NCBI GenBank assembly: GCA_947500585.1
Contig: CANMSN010000009.1
Location: 82,512-146,511 of the forward strand
Reading direction: 5' to 3'
Length of the DNA: 64,000 nucleotides
DNA from: an uncultured Flavobacteriaceae bacterium
GTDB taxonomy: Bacteria; Bacteroidota; Bacteroidia; Flavobacteriales; Flavobacteriaceae
Position numbers and translations under genes: made by a program. Each line of letters opens with the position of its first letter. Positions within the stretch are counted from its first letter, which is position 1. The notes below the pieces were generated by a model. That model was not told the DNA's origin. It worked only from the letters and a program-made list of their open reading frames with translations, and did no database searches. Of the stretch, positions 19,651-27,054 are shown one piece after another.

Positions 19651-20601
19651 ATGGATACTTTAAGAGGCTTAGGAGAGTTAGGATTAGGATCAAGATTAAA
19701 AAGAGTTAGTGAATACATGATGAAAGAAACACAAATAGCCTATAACCATTTCAATATAGACTTTGATCCTTACCTGTTTCCTATATTCAAAATAATAGTG
19801 CATAAAGATGGTATTACTAATTCTGAAATACAAAGTTCTTTACAATATACGCAACCGGCAATAACACAAGCAATTAACAAGTTAAACAGCAAAGATTTGA
19901 TAATACATGAGTTAGATGAAATAGATAAGCGAAAAAAGATAATTCATCTGTCGAAAAAAGGAAAGGACTTATTAAAAACAATAAAACCAATTTGGAATAG
20001 TATTGATGCCGTTATCAAAGCATATACATTAGAAACTTCAAGTTCTTTAATTGAACACCTAAACTCACTTGAAAATAAGCTCAATACTAAAAGTTTTAGT
20101 AAAGCTATAATTGAGCATGTGGACATGAAAGTAAAGCAACATATTGAAATTATTACCTATAGAAACGAATATGCAAATTATTTTTATGAATTAAATGTAG
20201 AATGGCTTCAAGCATATTTTTATGTGGAGCCATATGATGAAGAGATTTTAGGTAACCCAGAAAAATATATCATAAATAAAGGCGGTCATATATTTTTTGC
20301 AAAACTAGACAATAAAGTAGTTGGTACGGTTGCGTTGATGCCGTTAAGTAATAAAGGTGATTTTGAGCTCACTAAAATGGCCGTTTCACCTGAATATCGT
20401 GGTCATAAAATTGGACAAAAACTTATGCAATATTGTATAGATTATGCCAAAAGTATAGGATTGCCCAAACTTATACTCTACTCGAGTAGAAAACTAGAAA
20501 ATGCTATTTATATCTATAAAAAATATGGTTTTATTGAAATTCCTGTAGAACCAAATTGTCATTATAAACGTTGTGATATTAAGATGGAGTTGGTGTTTTA
20601 A
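19651..20601 (+). CDS. MarR-type helix-turn-helix / GNAT acetyltransferase fusion
   Basis: This 316-aa two-domain protein has an N-terminal winged helix of the MarR type (about 1-150: ITNSEIQSSLQYTQPAITQAINKL and DEIDKRKKIIHLSKKGKDLL). The C-terminal GNAT acetyltransferase (about 165-316) has the acetyl-CoA loop in MAVSPEYRGHKIGQKLM and a late YKKYGFIEIP strand. Such fusions are known in many bacteria, but their substrates are mostly unknown. Its 3' end overlaps the convergent gene at 20598 by four bases. Confidence 0.88.
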   Translation: MDTLRGLGELGLGSRLKRVSEYMMKETQIAYNHFNIDFDPYLFPIFKIIVHKDGITNSEIQSSLQYTQPAITQAINKLNSKDLIIHELDEIDKRKKIIHLSKKGKDLLKTIKPIWNSIDAVIKAYTLETSSSLIEHLNSLENKLNTKSFSKAIIEHVDMKVKQHIEIITYRNEYANYFYELNVEWLQAYFYVEPYDEEILGNPEKYIINKGGHIFFAKLDNKVVGTVALMPLSNKGDFELTKMAVSPEYRGHKIGQKLMQYCIDYAKSIGLPKLILYSSRKLENAIYIYKKYGFIEIPVEPNCHYKRCDIKMELVF

Positions 20602-21092
20602 TGTTTCTGAATTAGATGATAATCTAACTTATTACAATACTCAATGTCTTTAGTACAAAGTATACTTAATGTCTCTACTAATAATTGATTCAATTCATCG
20701 TTTTTCGGATTAATTTTATAAGCTAAATTAAATTCTGAGTATGCCCCTAAAATATTATTAGACAACAACCTTTTTTTGCCAGATTTTATTAAGAAATGGA
20801 AGCCTCCATAATCTATACGCTTAGAGTTTTCATAAAGTATATTACTATGATTAATAGAGTATAAAGTAAATTTTTTAATAGAAATATTAATCAAAAAAAC
20901 AAAACTGACAAAAAATATGAAGCCCCAGAAAACATATTTGTATTTATTCTCCTTAATATGTGGTTTTATCGAAAAAGTTCTTGAATATTTAGGTAAAGGT
21001 GAAAATGAAGGAATCTCTCCTCGTTTAGAAAAAGGTTTTCTTGGGCGTCTTTTGTAAACCCAACTTTGCATTCCAAATCCCATGTAACCCAT
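20598..21092 (-). CDS. Hypothetical single-pass membrane protein (cluster end)
   Basis: This 164-aa protein is not recognised. The basic N-terminal 45 residues (SWVYKRRPRKPFSKRGEIPS) precede one membrane helix (about 52-72, YVFWGFIFFVSFVFLINISI). A C-terminal helical part looks like a TPR remnant (LGAYSEFNLAYKINPKNDEL). It is the last gene of the minus-strand cluster that starts at 32090, 72 bases after the previous reading frame. Membership of the same transcript is inferred from direction and spacing. Confidence 0.6.
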   Translation of the reverse strand: MGYMGFGMQSWVYKRRPRKPFSKRGEIPSFSPLPKYSRTFSIKPHIKENKYKYVFWGFIFFVSFVFLINISIKKFTLYSINHSNILYENSKRIDYGGFHFLIKSGKKRLLSNNILGAYSEFNLAYKINPKNDELNQLLVETLSILCTKDIEYCNKLDYHLIQKH

Positions 21093-21164
21093 AATAAACC
21101 TTTATATTATAGGTATGCAATTTGGTAAAACTGTTACAGTTTACATTATTTATTATATTGAAAC

Positions 21165-21943
21165 TTAAAAATTATTAGGAATAATAAATCTATGACCTTT
21201 ACTAAACCTATTGTTACTGTTAGAATTAAAAGTATTTCGTATAGTATAATTAAATTCCAAAACTTCTCTAATCCTTCGTTTAAACTGAGAATATGCTACA
21301 TTTCCTTTTGAAGCTTCTTTTTGAAATCTCTTAATGTCTTTATATTGCATTTTTAACCGAGGAATATAAATCGGTTCAATCTGAATTTTATATTTATAAA
21401 GTGCTCCTAAATAATTATGCTCCTCATCGTATTTTAACCAATTATTATTTTTAACATACAGATTTAAAATTTTAAGTAACATATTCTTTTCTGGCTTCAA
21501 ATACTTTTCGAATTCTTCTAAGAAAATATTAAAAACCTCTGTAATGACTTCGTGTAAATAAATGATTTTACTTTTTCTTGTTGAAAGTTTGCTAATCGCA
21601 TCGACAACAGATTTTGAAAAAAGATCTGAATTTTCTAGTTCAATTTCTTTAGTAATTAAAATTTTCTTTTTTTATGTTTATAAAAGTTAAACAGATAAGT
21701 TTCTTCATAATTAATAACTTCAACATTAATTATTTTTTTAGCTAATAAACTGAGAAAAGTTAAATCAAAAGTTTCATATAATAAGTCTTTCCATGAAACT
21801 TTATTGGTTAAAGAAACATGATTATACTCAAAGTTATGATTTTTACTAAAACAGCATAGTCCTATATCTTCACAATGAAAAGTTATATCATTAATTTTTA
21901 AAGCACTCTTTGAAATAATATTTTTAGAATAAAAAAACGACAT
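21165..21943 (-). pseudogene. Hypothetical protein of about 260 aa, split by a one-base frameshift in a poly-A run
   Basis: Reading starts at ATG 21943 (MSFFYSKNIISKSALKIND) and meets a stop at 21656-21658. Just before it is a run of seven A on the coding strand (about 21667-21673). Adding one A continues in a frame that is open to 21165 (KILITKEIELENSDLF, then LKPEKNMLLKILNLYVKNN, ending RFIIPNNF). The second frame has no ATG of its own before the middle, which supports one original gene. No family is recognised; the C-terminal half is basic and helical. It begins 7 bases after the membrane protein gene upstream, so it belongs to the same cluster. Confidence 0.65.
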
Positions 21944-21950
21944 ATCATTT

Positions 21951-23645
21951 CTAATCTCCAACAGCCTTCAAAGAATCAATCTGTTTTTGCAAGCGCTCAA
22001 TTTCTTCCGCTTTTTTATCAACTACAGGAATAATGCTTAAAGTATCTTTTACAGATTGGGCTATGTCGATATCATTCGTTTCTTCAGCAAAATAATACCC
22101 AATCTTTTCGCTGGCTCTCCAAGCTTCATTCAATTGATCGTAAACTGTTTTATCCCATTGACTTGGGTGTTTAACATCTATCCAAACCACATCTCGATAT
22201 TCGCTATCTATTAAAACCAAATCTGGAGTGGCAGAACCATCAAATTGCTTCGAATTCGTATCGCTAATAGAAGATACTGTTCCCATAAAAAACATACGCT
22301 TTTTGCCAGCTAGATTTTTAATATATGGTCTAAATTCTACTGGTGTATTGGCTGTCCAATCATATTCTTTACGAGATTCTTTAACCTTTAAAGGCATTGC
22401 TGAAACCCCTGCATAACCTTGCTTTTTAGCAGAATGATTATAATAATAAAACGTATCTGTACCATCAGCAGGAATGAATACACTGAAACTTAAACTGGTT
22501 CGTTCATTACCAACTGGCTCTAATCCAAACCAGTGATATAAGCCACTATAAGCATCAGAATCTGTATCTGAAAAATCAAAATCGGTTACATAGGGCTGTT
22601 GATTTTGGTCTTTTGGCATTTCAGGAATTTTTACTGCTGTTTCCATATTCCATGGTAACGGATCGCTAAATCCTCCTAAAAACTTTAAAGATTCTGCTTG
22701 TAATCGAGATACTTTTTCAGCTAGTGTATTTTGCCTCGTTAAATAAGGATAATTTTTCATTTCTTCAGGACTTATATAAGTCCCTTTTCCTATTAAAATA
22801 CGTTCTATATAATCATTAAAATCATGTTCACCATTATCAATAACCATAACACCTCCAAAGGTTGGGTAAGGAAATAAAAAACCTTTCCATTTTATTAAAC
22901 TTACCACTTGCACCCATTGTCCTGTATCATTTTTCATATAATAGGTGTCACTAGGTTCTAACGTAAATAATTGAAAAAAGTTAAAGCGCTGTACCACTGC
23001 GTTGTAGGTGTTTCTACTAAACTTTAAAGATTCACCTATCGAGAAGGTTACAGCAATTCTGTTTTCACTCGAAAATCTAGGAAATGGCGTCGTACTAGAT
23101 ACGGCAAATACTTCCTCTGTATTGTCCGTCATGCCTTGCCACACATACTTTTCTGTTGGCTGTATGGCCATAGTCCATTTATTTTCATCGCCAATTCTTA
23201 CCAAATGGGGTAACGACACATCTTTGGTCTCTCCTACACTTTCATTAGCCATAGAAAACACATTACGTAAAGGTTGTATACGTTCGTTTTGTGTTAGCGG
23301 TAATTCGTTAATTTCTACTCTATTGAGATGATTAAAAACATTATACGTTTTCATGTAGTCGTACATTTTAAAATGCCAACCTACAACATATAAAATTCCG
23401 AAAAACACAATTAACAAGCCTAAAATACCAAGTCGACTTCCTGTACTTGCTAAGTTTCTAAATTTTCGTAATCCAAAAAATAAAACAATTGCAATCAGTA
23501 GAATGATGAAAATGTATTTTCGAACAAATAATAAAGCAGGTTGATAATCATCACGTAAAACAAATAAGGCGATTAGTAATATTAATAGAACAATTACTGT
23601 GATCACTTTTTGTTTCTTGCCTTTATTCCAGTAGTTTTTAATCAT
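21951..23645 (-). CDS. Multi-pass membrane protein, 564 aa, uncharacterised
   Basis: Three membrane helices lie at about residues 14-28, 42-60 and 75-92. A large soluble part of some 460 residues and a short C-terminal coiled coil (KKAEEIERLQKQIDSLKAVGD) follow. The soluble part is rich in aromatic beta strands (KYVWQGMTDNTEEVFAVSST, WKGFLFPYPTFGGVMVIDNG, ESRKEYDWTANTPVEFRPYI) with no enzyme motif I can name. It is preceded 5' by a pair of palindromic repeats and followed by the frameshifted gene. I cannot assign a function. By context it may be the envelope-side component of the cluster. Confidence 0.7.
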   Translation of the reverse strand: MIKNYWNKGKKQKVITVIVLLILLIALFVLRDDYQPALLFVRKYIFIILLIAIVLFFGLRKFRNLASTGSRLGILGLLIVFFGILYVVGWHFKMYDYMKTYNVFNHLNRVEINELPLTQNERIQPLRNVFSMANESVGETKDVSLPHLVRIGDENKWTMAIQPTEKYVWQGMTDNTEEVFAVSSTTPFPRFSSENRIAVTFSIGESLKFSRNTYNAVVQRFNFFQLFTLEPSDTYYMKNDTGQWVQVVSLIKWKGFLFPYPTFGGVMVIDNGEHDFNDYIERILIGKGTYISPEEMKNYPYLTRQNTLAEKVSRLQAESLKFLGGFSDPLPWNMETAVKIPEMPKDQNQQPYVTDFDFSDTDSDAYSGLYHWFGLEPVGNERTSLSFSVFIPADGTDTFYYYNHSAKKQGYAGVSAMPLKVKESRKEYDWTANTPVEFRPYIKNLAGKKRMFFMGTVSSISDTNSKQFDGSATPDLVLIDSEYRDVVWIDVKHPSQWDKTVYDQLNEAWRASEKIGYYFAEETNDIDIAQSVKDTLSIIPVVDKKAEEIERLQKQIDSLKAVGD

Positions 23646-23653
23646 AATATTTT

Positions 23654-23729
23654 GTCATTCCTACGAAGGCAGGAATCTTATTAATTTAACTTGTTTTTCA
23701 AAATGGATTCCTGCCTTCGCAGGAATGAC
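23654..23729. repeat. Pair of facing REP-like palindromes
   Basis: Two copies of a palindromic element, GTCATTCCTxCGAAGGCAGG... and its inverse ...CCTGCCTTCGCAGGAATGAC, face each other across about 27 bases. The same unit occurs singly at 26360-26385. Such dispersed palindromes are common in Flavobacteriaceae intergenic regions. Confidence 0.8.
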
Positions 23730-23731
23730 AG

Positions 23732-24253
23732 TCATAATAACCCTTTGTCTTTCAACCGTTCTCTAGCATTTTTTTCATCTGTTTTTGGTGCTTCTTTTAT
23801 ATCTTCCACAGGTTCATCTTTCGTTTTTAAATCTTCTATAAACTCTTTTCCTTTATCAATAGTATCACTTACAATATCTTCCAAAGAATCACTTTTTTCT
23901 TCTATAACTTCTGAAGATTTAATGACAAAATTAGCAATATAGGTTCCTAAAAGTGTACCAGCTGCAAACGATGAAAATGCAGAAATACCATTATAGCTTC
24001 CAAATACTGAAATTGGTGTTAAAAATTCTACAATTAAAGCAGCAATTAAAACCAAACTAACCACAAATATGAGTCTTGGTAAAAAAGCTTGTTTAAAAAC
24101 AAAGCCTTTTGGATTATCAGCACTCATCTGTAGTTCTTTACTATTAACTATTTTATTTAAAAATCGATATACACCATTGCCATTAGATTCTCTCCAGTAT
24201 ATAAAGATTCCGAATAATATGGCTGCAATAAAAATTACTAATTCTAGTCCCAT
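23732..24253 (-). CDS. Multi-pass membrane protein with acidic C-terminal tail
   Basis: This 173-aa protein is not recognised. Membrane helices lie at about 2-20 (LELVIFIAAILFGIFIYW), 58-76 (LIFVVSLVLIAALIVEFLTP) and 88-108 (GISAFSSFAAGTLLGTYIANF). A charged, largely helical tail follows (about 112-173, rich in Glu, Asp and Lys). It lies between palindromic repeats, co-directional with the 564-aa membrane protein. The tail could be a docking site for a soluble partner such as the AAA+ protein, but that is only inference. Confidence 0.65.
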   Translation of the reverse strand: MGLELVIFIAAILFGIFIYWRESNGNGVYRFLNKIVNSKELQMSADNPKGFVFKQAFLPRLIFVVSLVLIAALIVEFLTPISVFGSYNGISAFSSFAAGTLLGTYIANFVIKSSEVIEEKSDSLEDIVSDTIDKGKEFIEDLKTKDEPVEDIKEAPKTDEKNARERLKDKGLL

Positions 24254-24271
24254 GGTTTTTAGTTTTTACTT

Positions 24272-24299
24272 GTCATTCTGCGCTACGACGCAGAATCCA
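24272..24299. repeat. REP-like palindrome on the 3' side of the GIY-YIG gene
   Basis: GTCATTCTGCG / CGCAGAATCCA forms a 9-10 base-pair stem around a short loop. It pairs in orientation with the palindrome at 24612-24638 on the other side of the gene. Confidence 0.75.
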
Positions 24300-24602
24300 T
24301 TAATATATCCAATCAGAAGATAAATCATTCCAATTTTTATTATTTTCTTCAATTAAATCTATTTTCCATTGTCTGTTCCAATTCTTTAATTGCTTTTCTC
24401 TTTTAATAGCGTCGTTTACATACTGAAATTGTTCAAAATACATCAATTTATCCAGACCATATTTTGAAGTAAAACCTAAAACTAATTTGCGTTTATGTTC
24501 AAACATTCGTCGCTCTAAATCATTTGTTACTCCAATATATAAAGTACCATTTTTCATATTTGACAAGATATAAACATAATATTGATGATAATTTATTCTC
24601 AT
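24300..24602 (-). CDS. GIY-YIG domain protein (UPF0213/YhbQ-like)
   Basis: This 100-aa single-domain GIY-YIG nuclease-fold protein has YYVYILSN and GTLYIGVTNDLERRMFEHK (the GIY-YIG equivalents and conserved Arg), and KLMYFEQFQYVNDAIKREKQLKNW (the family Glu and basic helix). I start it at the ATG at 24602, not at the TTG two codons earlier. It is flanked closely on both sides by REP-like palindromes. Such small GIY-YIG proteins recur in this setting in Bacteroidota and may act on nucleic acid, but their role is not settled. Confidence 0.85.
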   Translation of the reverse strand: MRINYHQYYVYILSNMKNGTLYIGVTNDLERRMFEHKRKLVLGFTSKYGLDKLMYFEQFQYVNDAIKREKQLKNWNRQWKIDLIEENNKNWNDLSSDWIY

Positions 24603-24611
24603 TCTCAATTA

Positions 24612-24638
24612 TGGATTCCGCATCAAGTGCGGAATGAC
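24612..24638. repeat. REP-like palindrome on the 5' side of the GIY-YIG gene
   Basis: TGGATTCCGCA / TGCGGAATGAC forms a palindrome in the opposite orientation to the one at 24272-24299. Confidence 0.75.
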
Positions 24639-24669
24639 AAAACGTTTATATAAAATTAGTCTATAATTT

Positions 24670-25905
24670 TCAAATATTGTTACTAATAGTCTCAATAGCC
24701 CAGTCTTTAAATGATTCATCCCAAGTTTCAAAACTAGTATAAAACGACTCTTTATCATACCAATACCAGTACAAAATATCCTTTGGTGAAATATTAATTA
24801 ACAGTTTCCAAATTAAATCTTGATGTTTTACATCTAATGACGAATGTGGTTTGTGTAAAGCTTCAAAAAGCTTCAAATCAACAATATCAGCTATTTTAAA
24901 TTGATTACTAGTTTCTAATTTCTCCAAATAACGCTCAACACTCATTACTTTTTTACGCGATTCTATATCTAATTTATTTAAATAACTTTTATAAAGGATA
25001 GGATCATTTAAAATATCTCTGATAGGGTGTTGCGTTTTTTTCAAGTGCAGCGACATTTCAAACTTTTTAATGCGTTCGTAACGTTCTGTTTTAATGGCTT
25101 TTTCTAAATCGTACTCAATAATCACATGGTTGCGCAATTTATCCATGAGTTCAGGTTGCTGAATATGATAAATTAACACGTCATAATTAGTGTCTTTTAT
25201 GGCTTCTTTATGCCACTTTTCGTCTTCAAAAACAACTATGGGTGAAATGAAATCTCTAAGCACATAAACCCCTCCAAAAGCACGTGTATAAAAGGAACTC
25301 ACTGAAAAATCTATTGCTGGCAACTCTAAATCTCTGTGACGTAAATCTCCATAGGTTTTAGCTGAGTTTAATAATTCTAAATGAATATCTTCATCTATAA
25401 AATTATGCCCATCATTGAACTTTTCTATAAGCTGAAGTTGTTCATTTTGTTGATGATACAGGTTGTTCATTAAATGAAAGTTTATATGAATTGTTCCGTA
25501 TTTCAAGACATCTAAAGGTTCATAAAAAGCATCTATTTTCTGATCGAAATCTATACAAATTGCCGAATCTCGAGTAATATCATTGATTTTATTGCCGTAA
25601 ACCTTAAATATCTGTTGCATCATATCCCTATCAAACGTATGAAATGGCATATACACAGGTTTTCCTTTTTGTAATGGCGAAATAATAATTCCGTGTGGAT
25701 TTGCCTCACCATTATTTAAATAGCTTTTATCTTCTTTTTCTTCAGCAACTTCAGGGCTCCAACCAATTCCATCAATATGAAAGGTTTTTAATTTCGTTTC
25801 TGTAAACCCCAATTTTATCAAGCATTTATTATAACGCTCAACAAGTTTTCCGCTAACGGGAATTAACTCACTTCTGTATAAATTGGCTTGTTTTAGTTTG
25901 TTCAT
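24670..25905 (-). CDS. Uncharacterised 411-aa soluble protein
   Basis: I do not recognise a named family. There is no signal peptide or membrane helix. The protein is predicted mostly alpha-helical in its C-terminal half, with a beta-rich first half (GIIISPLQKGKPVYMPFHTF, AICIDFDQKIDAFYEPLDVL, TIHINFHLMNNLYHQQN). It ends in a Trp-rich segment (YWYWYDKESFYTSFETWDESF). Its start lies 2 bases after the stop of the 148-aa tail-anchored protein, so the two are very probably co-translated. By context it is a core cytosolic member of the unknown cluster. Confidence 0.7.
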   Translation of the reverse strand: MNKLKQANLYRSELIPVSGKLVERYNKCLIKLGFTETKLKTFHIDGIGWSPEVAEEKEDKSYLNNGEANPHGIIISPLQKGKPVYMPFHTFDRDMMQQIFKVYGNKINDITRDSAICIDFDQKIDAFYEPLDVLKYGTIHINFHLMNNLYHQQNEQLQLIEKFNDGHNFIDEDIHLELLNSAKTYGDLRHRDLELPAIDFSVSSFYTRAFGGVYVLRDFISPIVVFEDEKWHKEAIKDTNYDVLIYHIQQPELMDKLRNHVIIEYDLEKAIKTERYERIKKFEMSLHLKKTQHPIRDILNDPILYKSYLNKLDIESRKKVMSVERYLEKLETSNQFKIADIVDLKLFEALHKPHSSLDVKHQDLIWKLLINISPKDILYWYWYDKESFYTSFETWDESFKDWAIETISNNI

Positions 25906-25907
25906 TT

Positions 25908-26354
25908 CTAAAAAATTGCTTCAATTATTGAATTAAATATCACTAAAAACCCAACTACAATTACAATAATTAAAATTATTAATCCTAAAACACAACCTGA
26001 TTCATATATGGTTTCTTTCCAAGTTGCCTTATAAATTTGGGGTTTCACTATTTCATTTCTTTTTTGAAATATTGGTTTTATATATGGTAGAGAATCACTT
26101 TCATTAGCATACCAAGCACCTATCTCAAATTTTATTAAATTATCGATATCTCCTTCTTCTCTTTGCAAATTTCTTAATTCAAATTGTTTTGTTGCCTTCA
26201 ATAAGCTGATAGCATAAACAATCAACCCATCCTTATTTGCTTGAATTGTCTCAAAATCAGGTAAATCTTCAAAATAAAATTCGAAATATGCATCTTCTTC
26301 AGAACTATTTTGTTCTAAAATTTGAATTACTTTATTTAAATCTTCTTCTTTCAT
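25908..26354 (-). CDS. Tail-anchored small membrane protein, uncharacterised
   Basis: This is a 148-aa protein from the ATG at 26354 (MKEEDLNKVIQILEQNSSEE). A longer start exists at 26387, but its extra residues (SFLRRQESIK) are a translation of the REP-like palindrome at 26360-26385, so I reject it. The body is acidic, and one strong C-terminal membrane helix (GCVLGLIILIIVIVVGFLVI, about 120-140) leaves only a few residues outside. No family is recognised. It is tightly linked to the 411-aa gene. Confidence 0.65.
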   Translation of the reverse strand: MKEEDLNKVIQILEQNSSEEDAYFEFYFEDLPDFETIQANKDGLIVYAISLLKATKQFELRNLQREEGDIDNLIKFEIGAWYANESDSLPYIKPIFQKRNEIVKPQIYKATWKETIYESGCVLGLIILIIVIVVGFLVIFNSIIEAIF

Positions 26355-26359
26355 TTTAA

Positions 26360-26385
26360 TGGATTCCTGCCTTCGCAGGAATGAC
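26360..26385. repeat. REP-like palindrome between the Nudix and tail-anchored genes
   Basis: This is the same unit as one arm of the pair at 23654-23729 (GGATTCCTGCCTTCGCAGGA core). Confidence 0.8.
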
Positions 26386-26390
26386 AATAC

Positions 26391-26975
26391 TTATTCTAAT
26401 AACTTATGAATAATAGCATACTGCAACAATACAATTGTTCTCGTATCAACTATTTTACCATTATTCAATAGGTTTACAGCATGTTTAAACGGCATCTCTA
26501 ATACTTCAATATCTTCATGTTCGCTATCTAAACCACCTCCTTCATTCACCTTCATATCATCAGTATATTCTCCAATAAAAAAATGCATTTTCTCAGTCAT
26601 TACACCAGGTGAAGAATAGCCTTCATATACTTTTTTAACTGATTCTAAACGATATCCTGTTTCTTCTTCAGTTTCACGAATAACACAATCTTCAGCGTTG
26701 TCTTTATCTAACATTCCTGCTGCAATTTCAACTAACATACCATCGTCATTCCCATTTAGATATGTGGGCATTCTAAACTGCTTCGTTAAAATTACCGTTT
26801 GTTTTTTCTTATTATATAATAAAATTCCAGCACCATCACCTCTATCATAAACTTCACGCATTTGATTTACCCATTCACCACTTTTCATTAAATAACCAAA
26901 AGTGACTTTATTAAGGATATAATAGTTATCTGAAAGTAAGGTATGTTTTATATTTTTAACCTGTGGATTACTCAT
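26391..26975 (-). CDS. nudK: Nudix hydrolase, GDP-mannose pyrophosphatase NudK-like
   Basis: This 194-aa protein has a complete Nudix box (GMLDKDNAEDCVIRETEEET, about 104-125) coordinating Mg for pyrophosphate hydrolysis. A NudK/ADP-sugar pyrophosphatase-type N-terminal strand region (NKVTFGYLMKSGEWVNQMREVYDRGDGAGILL) precedes it. Family members hydrolyse GDP-mannose or ADP-ribose. It lies in the unknown cluster between the AAA+ gene and the tail-anchored protein gene. The tie may be functional (nucleotide-sugar or ADP-ribose metabolism) or only transcriptional. Confidence 0.88.
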   Translation of the reverse strand: MSNPQVKNIKHTLLSDNYYILNKVTFGYLMKSGEWVNQMREVYDRGDGAGILLYNKKKQTVILTKQFRMPTYLNGNDDGMLVEIAAGMLDKDNAEDCVIRETEEETGYRLESVKKVYEGYSSPGVMTEKMHFFIGEYTDDMKVNEGGGLDSEHEDIEVLEMPFKHAVNLLNNGKIVDTRTIVLLQYAIIHKLLE

Positions 26976-27054
26976 TTTTATTCTAATCTGTTAGTTGTTC
27001 TCGATACAATTTTTCGTGCCTCAAAATCACTCGAACTGACATTGTGATTTTAAA

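Noticed and set aside
23691..23942. An 83-codon plus-strand frame starting in a palindrome
   Set aside because: Its start (CLRRNDS) comes from the repeat, and the rest is antisense to the 173-aa membrane protein gene.
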